Virus record (IMG/VR): IMGVR_UViG_3300035670_000639
Location: 1-37,639 of that record
Direction: 5' to 3' (one strand)
DNA from: a virus
DNA: 37,639 nucleotides
Both the position numbers and the translations under genes were made by a program. This document shows, piece after piece, positions 15,226-22,980 of this stretch; position 1 is the stretch's first letter, and each line of letters starts with the position of its first letter. A model generated the notes under the pieces. The model searched no databases. It had not been told where the DNA came from and saw only the letters and a list, made by a program, of their open reading frames with translations.

Positions 15226-16725
15226 ATGTCTATTAATGTTCTTGTTAAGCCTTGGGCTAATCGTTCAACTGATTGTGTTGGTGTCAATATGCTTGAGCCA
15301 CACTACTCACGATACAATGAACTACTTAACGGCTATCTGTCAGTCGTTGAGCAGGGAAATGTTGAGGTTGATGTGTTCGCCCCTCTGTTCTCTATGTTTA
15401 AATATGGCGCTAACCGAGAGATGGTTAATATGGTCAGCGATAACTTCCTTGACTTCGGCTACAGACGCGGATGTGTCTACGGCAGCAACGTCACACCCAA
15501 TGGTGGGCGTATGTCTATCGGTGAGTACTCGTGGTCGGGTCGTGACCTTATGACTCCGTGGAATATGTTGGCTGAGGAATTCGGTGGGCCTGTGGTATTT
15601 TGGTTCGGCAAGGTAGATGGCGCTTGGTATGGTATCCGCCACGACTCGCCGCGTGAGACTTGGCAGGCTGTCAACGAGGCTATTGCTGATATTGGTGAGG
15701 CTATGCTAAGTGCCAGCGCAAGGCTTGATGCACTCACCACGTGGACGAGTAACAGCCTACGCTTGTCTGGTGTGTGCATTGACCGCAACCCAGAAAGTTC
15801 GGTGGCCGCCATTGAGACTGATATTCTTTTATCTGAACTTGCCGCTGAGATTGCTCGTCAGCAAATGATTGAGGACTCTGCTTCTTCTGTAGATGACTGG
15901 CACGGAGGTGTACGTGGTAACCGCACCCGACCTTCCTACGCAACTAAGTCAACGGAATTTACCATTGGCTTCGAGGTAGAGAAAGAGGATGATGATGTGA
16001 AGCATAGCATCAACCACGTTAAGTTCCGTAAGGCTACAGGTTGGGACAAGGAACGCGACGGCTCCCTTAACGAGTATGGCTATGAGATTGTGTCTCCTAC
16101 GTACGACCTGTACGACAACCGCTTCGATGAGGACTTACACAACGATATACTTCGAGAGCATATCAACGCCGACTATTCTCGCCGATGTGGTGGGCACATC
16201 CACTTAGGTGCTGTAGGTATGCGTGGCACTACGTTCTTCGACCGCATTGCTCCGTGGCTACCGCTTATCTACGCTATATATGTGGGGCGCATCAATGGCG
16301 AACACTGCAAGGTCAAGAAGAACGACAGCATCAAGTACTCGTCTGATAAGTATCAGTCTGTCCGCTTGTTCGATGACCACATTGAACTACGCATCCCAAG
16401 TGCTGTGTCAGACGTAGAGAATCTGTTGTGGCGTCGTGACCTACTGCGCATTATCTGCGACAACCTTGATGCTACTCCCCTACGTATTGTGGGTATGCTT
16501 ACCGACAAGCGTAGCAAGTTGCACAAGCATATGAGCAAGGTCTACAACGAGGCGCGTATGTTGGAGAAGTTCCGACTCTATGTGTACTTCGCCAATGAGT
16601 TGCTTGATGATGCGTACACTACTATCCCCGAGCGTATCCCACAATGGGAGAATCTGTTCAACAAGTCACAGATTTCTCACCTACGTAACGAGGGCTTCCG
16701 TCAAAAATCTAACGTAATAATCTAA
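15226..16725 (+). CDS. Amidoligase (Amidoligase_2 family), copy 2 with a long N-terminal domain
   Basis: 499 residues from ATG 15226 (a TTG at 15220 would add two). The amidoligase domain spans about 240-460: IGFEVEKED (247-255), ERDGSL (276-281), YEIVSPTYD (286-294), CGGHIHLG (321-328) and IELRIPSAV (386-394). These match copy 1 closely, and LLWRRDLLRI is identical in both, so they are paralogues. The first 235 residues differ completely from the acidic repeat of copy 1: a soluble alpha/beta segment with WSGRDLMTPWNMLAEEFGGP and a helical linker. The unlike N-termini suggest different targets for the same chemistry. It is preceded by a leader like that of the other two cassette genes. Confidence 0.82.
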   Translation: MSINVLVKPWANRSTDCVGVNMLEPHYSRYNELLNGYLSVVEQGNVEVDVFAPLFSMFKYGANREMVNMVSDNFLDFGYRRGCVYGSNVTPNGGRMSIGEYSWSGRDLMTPWNMLAEEFGGPVVFWFGKVDGAWYGIRHDSPRETWQAVNEAIADIGEAMLSASARLDALTTWTSNSLRLSGVCIDRNPESSVAAIETDILLSELAAEIARQQMIEDSASSVDDWHGGVRGNRTRPSYATKSTEFTIGFEVEKEDDDVKHSINHVKFRKATGWDKERDGSLNEYGYEIVSPTYDLYDNRFDEDLHNDILREHINADYSRRCGGHIHLGAVGMRGTTFFDRIAPWLPLIYAIYVGRINGEHCKVKKNDSIKYSSDKYQSVRLFDDHIELRIPSAVSDVENLLWRRDLLRIICDNLDATPLRIVGMLTDKRSKLHKHMSKVYNEARMLEKFRLYVYFANELLDDAYTTIPERIPQWENLFNKSQISHLRNEGFRQKSNVII

Positions 16726-16726
16726 T

Positions 16727-16945
16727 ATGAAAAATAACTTCTTTGCCTTCCTTGCCTACAGGTACATCATCCAAGACCTGCGTGAATACGATAGCCTTAC
16801 TGATGATGAGGTGTGGGACAAGTGCCTGGAGATTGAGAAGGAGTTCTTACGTTGGGATGCTAAGCGTCCCAGCGTTCCTCCTGGTATGTATGACTCCTTT
16901 ATGGAGTTTCGTGAGTTCGTGTCCTACGATGAAGACTTAATCTAA
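16727..16945 (+). CDS. Hypothetical protein (72 aa)
   Basis: Starts MKNNFFAFLAYRYIIQDLREYDSL and is helical and acidic towards the end. It begins one base after the amidoligase 2 stop, so it belongs to that operon. No family recognised. Confidence 0.65.
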   Translation: MKNNFFAFLAYRYIIQDLREYDSLTDDEVWDKCLEIEKEFLRWDAKRPSVPPGMYDSFMEFREFVSYDEDLI

Positions 16946-16950
16946 TTACT

Positions 16951-17124
16951 ATGAAATTAATTGAATTGAAAGAAATGCTGTTCGCCTTCCCTGAGGACAG
17001 CGAGGTAGTTATTGAACTACCTGATAATGAGTTGATAGGTGATGACCTGTACAACTTCACCGTTAGCCACGTTATGCTTGATGATGGCTACGAGATTCGA
17101 CTTTGTTTAACCCCAAACTATTAA
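16951..17124 (+). CDS. Small hypothetical protein (57 aa)
   Basis: Reads MKLIELKEMLFAFPEDSEVV, a helix-then-strand start, and continues IELPDNELIGDDLYNF. The pattern resembles short phage proteins in which a helix and two strands follow (ElkeML-FPEDxEV), which I know only as unannotated. It lies 5 bases after the previous stop. Confidence 0.6.
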   Translation: MKLIELKEMLFAFPEDSEVVIELPDNELIGDDLYNFTVSHVMLDDGYEIRLCLTPNY

Positions 17125-17128
17125 TACT

Positions 17129-17719
17129 ATGCCTAACTGGTGTTACAATGTGCTTACTGCAAGGGGCACTAAAGAGGAGATTGACTCCTTCCTTGCTAAG
17201 ACTACTAAGCCCAATCAGTCAACAGACTTTGCTGATATGGAGCCACTTGTGTTTGACTTCAACAGCATCATACCTATGCCTAACAATGTGTTCCGAGGTA
17301 ATATCGGACAGAAGGAACAGGAGGAGTGCCGTGCTCAAGGCATACCCAACTGGTACGACTGGTCTATCGGTCACTGGGGCACTAAGTGGAATGCCTGCTA
17401 CACTTCGGTGATACGTGATGCTGATGATAAGGTATCTATATCGTTCTCTACTGCGTGGTCGTATCCCCTACCTGTAATGAACGAGATGATAGATATGTAT
17501 CCAAACATTGACTTCGACATTACTTCACACGAGGAGTCTGATGCCTTCGTCCTACAGCATACTCGTGAGGGTATAGAGGAGGGAGAGAATCGCTACTACG
17601 CTGACGGTAAGGTAGTTGAGTACAACGATGAAAAAGATAAATGGATTGATGCCGATGGCAATGAGTACGATGAGTACGATGAGTCTGGCTATTGGTTCCC
17701 TTCTGATGATATGTTCTAA
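17129..17719 (+). CDS. Api92-like / DUF1281 ferredoxin-fold protein
   Basis: 196 residues. The opening MPNWCYNVLTARG, then FNSIIPMPN and NWYDWSIGHWGTKWNA, matches the DUF1281/YubB/Api92-like family found on plasmids and phages; its members have a ferredoxin-like fold and unknown function. After the core the C-terminus is acidic, with a DEYDEYDESGYW tail. It is in the same orientation and close behind the amidoligase genes. Confidence 0.75.
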   Translation: MPNWCYNVLTARGTKEEIDSFLAKTTKPNQSTDFADMEPLVFDFNSIIPMPNNVFRGNIGQKEQEECRAQGIPNWYDWSIGHWGTKWNACYTSVIRDADDKVSISFSTAWSYPLPVMNEMIDMYPNIDFDITSHEESDAFVLQHTREGIEEGENRYYADGKVVEYNDEKDKWIDADGNEYDEYDESGYWFPSDDMF

Positions 17720-17738
17720 CTAATTAAAAATCAAAACT

Positions 17739-17981
17739 ATGAAAGAGATTAAACGTACCTACAAATTTGAGCGTACATACACACACGGCCTGAACGGACA
17801 CGATGCCACCGTGTTTTGCGAGGTAGAGGTTGACAAAGAGAAAAAGGTATTCTTTGTCAACAACCTAACTACCCACCACCTCAATGGTGCAGGCTATGAG
17901 TATAACATACCGAAAATCAAGGCAACGATTGAGATGCACCTTGATGTCGCTGAGTTCCTTGAGCGTGAGTTCGCTTCGTAG
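17739..17981 (+). CDS. Hypothetical protein (80 aa)
   Basis: Starts MKEIKRTYKFERTYTHGLNG; predicted mixed beta strands and a C-terminal helix (HLDVAEFLEREF). 19 bases after the DUF1281 gene. No recognisable motif. Confidence 0.65.
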   Translation: MKEIKRTYKFERTYTHGLNGHDATVFCEVEVDKEKKVFFVNNLTTHHLNGAGYEYNIPKIKATIEMHLDVAEFLEREFAS

Positions 17982-18094
17982 TTGGTACCACGACCTACTG
18001 GTTAGGTACAGCATACGTCCTACCAAAACCATACGTGTGTCTAAACATATGTATTTACTTGTTTACAAAAATCAAAAAACCAAAATTGTTCTAT

Positions 18095-18547
18095 ATGACT
18101 AAGATTCTTCACTCCTCTGTTTACCTTCTCAAGAAAGCGATGTTTACTATCATCACTCTCTTTTCCCCCTATCGCCGCGCTGATGTCATCAACGTGCGCT
18201 TTGTCCGCGATGAATGGGGTCTTTGGTACGTTGACCTTCCCACGTGGAAGGGGCCAAAGGCAAACCTCCTGATGGTTGGAGGCACCGAACTCGTGCTTGA
18301 CAAGATGCTCAAGTGGGAGCGTACGTTCGGCAACCGAGATGCCCACGCTGTTCACGTTGTTGTATCCGCTAAAGAGGGTATGGTAAAGAACTGCCACTAC
18401 TTCACCCTTGATGAGGTATGTACCTACGATGGCGCGTTCTACGAGCACAGCAAAGGTGGACGTGTATGGTTCTGCGACGTGCTCAAGTATGTAATGGGTG
18501 AGTTCCCAGAGACTATCTACTACCGCCACGATGTCAAGAAAAAATAA
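18095..18547 (+). CDS. DUF6717-like hypothetical protein
   Basis: 150 residues from ATG 18095; earlier frame starts lie in AT-rich leader. The core VRFVRDEWGLWYVDLPTW, then ANLLMVGGTELVLDKML, resembles the phage family I know as DUF6717 (W-YVDLP followed by LMVaGA), of unknown function. The N-terminal helix (VYLLKKAMFTIITLF) is hydrophobic, but its basic residues make a membrane anchor uncertain. It is the last gene before the second structured RNA. Confidence 0.6.
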   Translation: MTKILHSSVYLLKKAMFTIITLFSPYRRADVINVRFVRDEWGLWYVDLPTWKGPKANLLMVGGTELVLDKMLKWERTFGNRDAHAVHVVVSAKEGMVKNCHYFTLDEVCTYDGAFYEHSKGGRVWFCDVLKYVMGEFPETIYYRHDVKKK

Positions 18548-18608
18548 CCTTTTTCGGTCAGCAGATTGACTAAAATTGGGTAGACTTTATCATTTCTCAC
18601 GACTAACT

Positions 18609-18690
18609 TCGCCCAGTGTTCAGGACACCCGCAGCGCAGGGGGCTCTCCACAAGCCCCCCAGCAACGCGGCTCAGGAGGTTTTGGGCGCA
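18609..18690 (+). ncRNA. Structured RNA candidate, copy B, in a gene leader
   Basis: Same three-helix plan as the RNA at 11601: P1 610-615/683-688 (CGCCCA with TGGGCG), P2 629-632/667-670 (CCGC with GCGG), P3 639-645/653-659 (GGGGGCT with AGCCCCC) with a 7-base loop CTCCACA (numbers plus 18,000). P1 has GC pairs flipped relative to copy A, and the last P3 pair is T-A instead of C-G, which keeps the pairing. A small extra hairpin GTGT/ACAC lies between P1 and P2. It ends 16 bases before the ATG at 18706, so it is probably a leader element of that operon. Confidence 0.5.
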
Positions 18691-18705
18691 CTATTTTATT
18701 TAAAA

Positions 18706-18873
18706 ATGTCACACTTAAACTATAGTTCAGATACTCTGTCTCAGTTGTTATCTATTCAGAATCAACGGATTACTGCTTTGGCAAAAGAGAACGAAGAACT
18801 TAAAATTAAATTAAAATCTTATGAAGGCAACCAACAACCTTCCATTACTCACAAGCGTAAAGCAAGCGAGTAG
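18706..18873 (+). CDS. Small coiled-coil protein (55 aa)
   Basis: Starts MSHLNYSSDTLSQLLSIQNQ and continues with a leucine-zipper-like helix (ITALAKENEELKIKLKSYE). ATG 18706 was chosen because everything upstream in frame runs through the structured RNA. It is the first gene of the glucosaminidase cluster. Confidence 0.6.
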   Translation: MSHLNYSSDTLSQLLSIQNQRITALAKENEELKIKLKSYEGNQQPSITHKRKASE

Positions 18874-19063
18874 ACTCGCGCACAAGATGGATACCGATAT
18901 TGGTATCAAGCGCATAGAATACATACTGCACAGAGGCGAACGCATTGGCGTAGTGTCTGATGCTGTTATCTATGCAACACGTAGGTATAGCCTCGCGTTG
19001 TTTGACACTCAGGCGTATCTGCTTGACAAGTACAATCTGGTCTTACATAGTATTACTCTGTAA
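18821..19063 (+). CDS. Hypothetical protein (80 aa, or 58 aa from an internal ATG)
   Basis: ATG 18821 overlaps the previous gene by 53 bases; the ATG at 18887 (MDTDIGIKRIEY) would avoid the overlap and is at least as likely. The core has strands then a helix (GERIGVVSDAVIYATRRY, ALFDTQAYLLDKYNL). It ends in TAATG, coupled to the glucosaminidase gene. Confidence 0.55.
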   Translation: MKATNNLPLLTSVKQASRLAHKMDTDIGIKRIEYILHRGERIGVVSDAVIYATRRYSLALFDTQAYLLDKYNLVLHSITL

Positions 19064-19608
19064 TGTTTTTTGTGTACGACAGGAAGGCTGTTCTCTACCG
19101 CAAGGTTGGATGGGGACAGCCTCTCCTTATCCTTGCCGCTACAGCGTTCATTTCAGCGTTGTCTGCGTTTGGTTTTGGATATGGAGAGAGAGTATATGAG
19201 GGTATAGTCAACGTATACCTACACGAACCAAAGTTCTCTGAGGAACGCCTTGTCGCCAAACTCAAGGAACTCAACGTAAAGTACCCACACATTGCCCTTG
19301 CTCAGGCCAGGGTGGAGTCTGCTAACTATACGTCTACGATTTTCAAAGAGAACAACAATCTGTTTGGAATGAAGCAAGCACGTAGCCGCATCAATCTCGC
19401 TAAGGGTACCAATCGCTCACACGCGTACTACGCAAGTTGGGAGGACAGCGTACTTGACTACGCCTTCTGGTGTGCCACGTATGCTAATAAGTGTAGGAAT
19501 GAAGATGATTTCTTTAACTTGCTGTCCTCTTATGCTGAGGCTGACTACTACGAAAGTGCTCTGCGTAAGGCTATTGAGAATAACGATTTAAAATCTAAGT
19601 TCAAATGA
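19063..19608 (+). CDS. Membrane-anchored glucosaminidase (GH73/FlgJ-like)
   Basis: 181 residues. A hydrophobic segment at about 19-40 (PLLILAATAFISALSAFGFG) follows a basic N-terminus and should act as a signal anchor. The catalytic domain shows ALAQARVES (78-86, with E85 the expected acid), NNLFGMK (98-104) and a late ADYYES motif (160-165), as in the FlgJ/GH73 hydrolases that cut the MurNAc-GlcNAc glycan. Unlike the M15 endolysin it is on the early strand and tethered. Possible roles are a signal-arrest-release-type lysin or an early wall-remodelling enzyme. Confidence 0.82.
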   Translation: MFFVYDRKAVLYRKVGWGQPLLILAATAFISALSAFGFGYGERVYEGIVNVYLHEPKFSEERLVAKLKELNVKYPHIALAQARVESANYTSTIFKENNNLFGMKQARSRINLAKGTNRSHAYYASWEDSVLDYAFWCATYANKCRNEDDFFNLLSSYAEADYYESALRKAIENNDLKSKFK

Positions 19609-19745
19609 AAGAGAGAGAACAGTTTATGCGGATAGCGATGGCTCGCCTACGTGGCGAATACAGGTTCTATCCTCAGCGACTCGCTGTAGCCGCGTCTATG
19701 TGGAAACGATTCTACGATAATAAGTTCAATGATAAGAAAGGATGA
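19605..19745 (+). CDS. Small basic protein (46 aa)
   Basis: Starts MKEREQFMRIAMARLRGEYR, helical and Arg/Lys-rich. It uses an ATGA overlap with the glucosaminidase gene and overlaps the next gene by 17 bases, a pattern that supports real translation. Function unknown. Confidence 0.6.
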   Translation: MKEREQFMRIAMARLRGEYRFYPQRLAVAASMWKRFYDNKFNDKKG

Positions 19746-19938
19746 CCCTGTTGAAGATAGGGAGAGCCTGTTCCTTGCCTTCGCAGGGGCAACAGCCTTA
19801 TTGCTATCTAAAAACATAGAGAAGAAGTACACACCCAAGAGGCTTATGACTGAATGGAACAAGGTGTGTAAGCCGTACAACGACATCATTATATCTGAAT
19901 TTAAAGCGTTTAAACCATATGACAGAAGAACAGATTAA
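19729..19938 (+). CDS. Hypothetical protein (69 aa)
   Basis: Starts MIRKDDPVEDRESLFLAF and contains GATALLLSKNIEKKYTPKRL. The hydrophobic stretch (LFLAFAGATALLL) is too short for a sure membrane helix. It overlaps the gene on each side (17 and 20 bases). Confidence 0.6.
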   Translation: MIRKDDPVEDRESLFLAFAGATALLLSKNIEKKYTPKRLMTEWNKVCKPYNDIIISEFKAFKPYDRRTD

Positions 19939-20215
19939 CCTACACCATACGCTTGTCAAGTTGGTGGTATGCTCACAGATTACCCTTGAGTTGATGGATG
20001 AATTAAAGGGCACTAAGTCCTACCGACAGGACATCAAGTTCCACGGAAATAATTTTTCATCACTCCTTGAGGAAATGCTAACCAGAGTATACAAGAACCT
20101 TGACAGCGAGATGGAGGATACCTACGTTACCATAGAGCGTAGCCTACGCAACTTCATTGCGCTACCTGTTGAGGAACTATACAAACTTGGGGAAACCAAT
20201 GAAGGAAAAGTATGA
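19919..20215 (+). CDS. Hypothetical helical protein (98 aa)
   Basis: Starts MTEEQINLHHTLVKLVVCSQ and is nearly all helix, with charged faces (SSLLEEMLTRVYKNLDSEM). Overlaps the following DUF3310 gene by 17 bases. Not recognised. Confidence 0.65.
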   Translation: MTEEQINLHHTLVKLVVCSQITLELMDELKGTKSYRQDIKFHGNNFSSLLEEMLTRVYKNLDSEMEDTYVTIERSLRNFIALPVEELYKLGETNEGKV

Positions 20216-20432
20216 CTACGTAAGTCCATCCCACTACCAACAGAACTCTAAAGAGGTCTGGGAGATGATGATTGACATATGGGGTGTTGATGCCTTTATC
20301 ACACATTGTGAGATAACAGCATTCAAATACCGAATGAGGCTCGGACTAAAGCCTGACCAACCTATTGAGAGAGACTTGGCTAAGGCTCAATGGTATGAGA
20401 ACAAAGCCAAAGAACTAAAAGAAAAACGATGA
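20199..20432 (+). CDS. DUF3310 protein
   Basis: 77 residues from ATG 20199 (MKEKYDYVSPSHYQQN). The family pattern is visible: SPSHY near the start, then a helix with EITAFKYRMRLGLK and finally DLAKAQWYENKAKEL. DUF3310 is a phage nucleotide-metabolism-associated family of undetermined activity, often near MazG-type genes, as here. ATGA-coupled to the next gene. Confidence 0.8.
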   Translation: MKEKYDYVSPSHYQQNSKEVWEMMIDIWGVDAFITHCEITAFKYRMRLGLKPDQPIERDLAKAQWYENKAKELKEKR

Positions 20433-20629
20433 AAGTAGAATTCTACTATATGCACGAAGACACAGGCGAGGCTGACACCTACGCCTTTGACGTAGAGTCG
20501 GCGGCAACGCTGTTCTCTATGATTGAAGAATACCAGAACAAGTTGGGTACCAATGCCGTAGACGTATACGTTGGCGAGCACTTTGAGTTCCCGATGGTGA
20601 TATTTCGTAAAGAGATTGAACCATTTTGA
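20429..20629 (+). CDS. Hypothetical protein (66 aa)
   Basis: Starts MKVEFYYMHEDTGEADTYAF; a small alpha/beta protein (SAATLFSMIEEYQNK helix, then VDVYVGEHFEF strand). Last gene before a strong promoter. Confidence 0.65.
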   Translation: MKVEFYYMHEDTGEADTYAFDVESAATLFSMIEEYQNKLGTNAVDVYVGEHFEFPMVIFRKEIEPF

Positions 20630-20661
20630 TTTGGTATTAACACAATTATTAACTACATTTG
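20630..20661 (+). promoter_or_regulatory. Promoter of the recombination operon
   Basis: TTTG (20630-20633), a 20-base gap, then TACATTTG (20654-20661). The gap ends in ATTAAC, identical to the promoter at 25669. The ATG follows 22 bases after the -7 box. Confidence 0.75.
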
Positions 20662-20683
20662 TCAATAACTTAATTTAATTCTT

Positions 20684-21307
20684 ATGGCTACACGCAGAGC
20701 GTCGGCAGATTCTGTTGACACAACCAAACTGACTTTAGGAGAGCGCCTCGTTCACATTCAGAACGAACTCAAGGCACCTAAGTCTCAGTACAATTCATTC
20801 GGTAAGTACGCTTACCGCAACCAGGAGGACATCCTCGAAGCACTAAAGCCACTGCTGTTTTCCTACGGAGTGACTATGACTATCTCGGACAGCATCCACG
20901 AAGTCTTCGGCCTCGTATACGTAGAAGCAGAGGTTCGCGTATCTGCAGGAGATGATGAGATTGCTGTAACTGCTCAGGCGGGCATTGACCCCAACCGCAA
21001 GGGTATGGACATCGCCCAGTCGTTCGGCTCGTCATCGTCCTACGCTCGTAAGTATGCGCTCAACGCTATGTTCCTGATTGACGACACCAAGGATGCTGAT
21101 GCTACCAACACCCACGGAAAGGGCGCTGTTAAGACTCCTGCTCCTGTTGCCGCAACTGTAGCGCCTGCTCAGGATGACCTGTTCCAACGTGCTGTGTCGT
21201 CTATGAATTCAATCGGAACGCAAGAGCAATACGAAAAGATTATTGCTTCGGCTGGAGATAAGTTTACAGAATCTCAGAAGAACGCCCTGTCTAAACTCAT
21301 CAAGTAG
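20684..21307 (+). CDS. erf: ERF-family single-strand annealing recombinase
   Basis: 207 residues. The ERF core is clear: LGERLVHIQNELKAPKSQYN, then YAYRNQEDILEALKPLL, then GMDIAQSFGSSSSYARKYAL and NAMFLIDDTKDAD. A Pro/Ala-rich linker (about 145-160) leads to a small C-terminal helical domain. ERF proteins form rings that anneal complementary single strands during phage recombination and circularisation. It is first in an operon whose next gene is a RecE-like exonuclease, the classical annealase-exonuclease pair. Confidence 0.9.
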   Translation: MATRRASADSVDTTKLTLGERLVHIQNELKAPKSQYNSFGKYAYRNQEDILEALKPLLFSYGVTMTISDSIHEVFGLVYVEAEVRVSAGDDEIAVTAQAGIDPNRKGMDIAQSFGSSSSYARKYALNAMFLIDDTKDADATNTHGKGAVKTPAPVAATVAPAQDDLFQRAVSSMNSIGTQEQYEKIIASAGDKFTESQKNALSKLIK

Positions 21308-22101
21308 TGGACGAGGTAATTCTTTTGGATGGCACATCGTGGGACAGGCCTACCTTATTGGAGGCTATGCGCGATGATGACTTCTACTATGGGTATTTGG
21401 GGAAGGCAGCGATGTCTTCCTCAAACCTAAAGAAGTTGAACGACTCGCCACGTGAGTACGCCCGCTACCTACAATACGGAGAGGATGGCGACACCACTGC
21501 GCTTGTGATGGGTAACCTAATCCATACGTTGCTTCTTGAGCCACACCTTCAAGAAGGCTTTGTACCTGTTGAATGTTCAAACAAGAATACCAACATATGG
21601 AAAGATGCTGTCGCTCACTACGAGGGCTCAGGCAAACGCCTACTCGTGCGTAAGGACTACGACAACTGCTACTACGTGGCTGATGCGCTGAAGAAGAACA
21701 GCTTTGTCAAAGACGCTATGGCTGATTCCGACTACGAACTACCAGCAATTGGTACATTGTACGGCATTCCTTTCCGAGGCAAGGCCGACATTAAGAAGAA
21801 GGACAGCCCTGTTATCTACGATTTAAAGACAACTTCAAGCATTAAAGAATTCAAGTACAGTGCGGCTAAATATGGCTATGCATCTCAGGCGTACATCTAC
21901 TGCACGCTGTTCGATGTGCACCCAGATAACTTTAAGTTCATTGTCGTAGACAAGGGCAGTAAGGACATCGGAGTGTTTGACATATCCGAAGAGTTCTTTG
22001 AGAAGGGCCGCCTACTTGTTGAGAGTGGCGTAGACAGATACGTGCGCTTCTTCCTTAATGGAGAAGACTTAGACAACTACGTTATACGCGGAACGCTTTA
22101 A
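21307..22101 (+). CDS. RecE-like PD-(D/E)XK exonuclease
   Basis: 264 residues, GTG start at 21307 sharing a base with the ERF stop (TAGTG). The nuclease motifs are MGNLIHTLLLEP (68-79, H73), FRGKADI (156-162, D161), IYDLKTT (170-176, D172 and K174) and a QAYIY helix (194-198). This is the layout of the RecE C-terminal nuclease (DUF3799/PDDEXK family). It should chew one strand from double-strand ends, creating substrate for the ERF protein. Confidence 0.85.
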   Translation: MDEVILLDGTSWDRPTLLEAMRDDDFYYGYLGKAAMSSSNLKKLNDSPREYARYLQYGEDGDTTALVMGNLIHTLLLEPHLQEGFVPVECSNKNTNIWKDAVAHYEGSGKRLLVRKDYDNCYYVADALKKNSFVKDAMADSDYELPAIGTLYGIPFRGKADIKKKDSPVIYDLKTTSSIKEFKYSAAKYGYASQAYIYCTLFDVHPDNFKFIVVDKGSKDIGVFDISEEFFEKGRLLVESGVDRYVRFFLNGEDLDNYVIRGTL

Positions 22102-22102
22102 G

Positions 22103-22483
22103 ATGGAGTACAACAGCGACTTTAGATTCGACCTTAAGATAGGCAACGAAGGCGAGGAGCTGTTCGGCTCCCTCTTTAGCGGGACTGAGATGGAAGTTAA
22201 AACAGATTTCCAGACTCACCGTACAGGGAACTTCTACATAGAGTATGAGTCAAGGGGTAAGCCATCGGGCATCGCTACTACGCAGGCGAAGTATTGGTGC
22301 CTGATTGCCACTAAGACCCCCGAGAAGACTCTTGATGATAATCTGTTGTATATGATTACAATAGAAACAGATAGACTCAAGTCAATATGTAGGGGGTATT
22401 TGTCTTCCTCTGGGACAACTCTTGGCGGAGACAACAACACCTCAAAGGGAATACTGATTCCAGCAAATGCTTTAATGATGTAA
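22103..22483 (+). CDS. Small PD-(D/E)XK nuclease-like protein
   Basis: 126 residues. The motifs are GNEGEELFGSL (14-24, metal-binding Glu), MEVKTD (30-35, the ExK signature) and TGNFYIEYESRGKPSG (41-56), followed by TTQAKYW. Similar small nucleases occur in marine phages. The activity may be junction resolution or nicking; not decided here. It starts one base after the RecE-like stop. Confidence 0.75.
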   Translation: MEYNSDFRFDLKIGNEGEELFGSLFSGTEMEVKTDFQTHRTGNFYIEYESRGKPSGIATTQAKYWCLIATKTPEKTLDDNLLYMITIETDRLKSICRGYLSSSGTTLGGDNNTSKGILIPANALMM

Positions 22484-22493
22484 ATGAACGATT

Positions 22494-22694
22494 ATGGAAT
22501 GGGATGACTTAGGCGACAGCCAACAACACGTAGACAACCAAGTAAAGCCGAGCCCTTGCTCAAACCACGCTATTCAGCAGGACGAGGATGAGAAAGCTCA
22601 AGACCTTAGATGGAGGGCAATTATGCAGAATGGCCCAGAGGGTACGCATTACCCAGAGTATAAGGACTATATGGACGACACGGAAGATGAGTAA
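22494..22694 (+). CDS. Acidic hypothetical protein (66 aa)
   Basis: Starts MEWDDLGDSQQHVDNQ and ends YKDYMDDTEDE; strongly acidic and probably disordered. It overlaps the next gene by 8 bases. Not recognised. Confidence 0.5.
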   Translation: MEWDDLGDSQQHVDNQVKPSPCSNHAIQQDEDEKAQDLRWRAIMQNGPEGTHYPEYKDYMDDTEDE

Positions 22695-22980
22695 GTACAC
22701 TAACCGATACGGAGATGAGTTCACGTTTGAGAAAAACGAGAACGGCAACATTGACTGGAAGGGAAACTTCAAGTACACACGCTACGGGTGGAAGGATGAC
22801 GACAGTATTATATTCGTAGACCCGAGCGGTGGCCCATACATACCTGTCGGCACAAAGATGTCGCTGTACGGGCTAGACGGAATCGCATCAGGATTCGTTG
22901 AACACGAAGACTATTGGGAGATTCTAATTGAGGATAACGAGTCATTACGGGTAGCGGAATCCACGGTTTCGTGCCCCTAA
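22687..22980 (+). CDS. Hypothetical protein (97 aa)
   Basis: Starts MSKYTNRYGDEFTFEKNENG. Beta-rich, with a repeated strand-turn pattern (SLYGLDGIASGFVEHEDYW). ATG 22687 overlaps the previous stop and is better than the upstream in-frame starts, which read through that gene. Function unknown. Confidence 0.65.
   Translation: MSKYTNRYGDEFTFEKNENGNIDWKGNFKYTRYGWKDDDSIIFVDPSGGPYIPVGTKMSLYGLDGIASGFVEHEDYWEILIEDNESLRVAESTVSCP

Noticed and set aside
18041-18529. 162-codon minus-strand frame
   Set aside because: Antisense to the DUF6717-like gene, against the uniform plus-strand direction of the block, without motifs.
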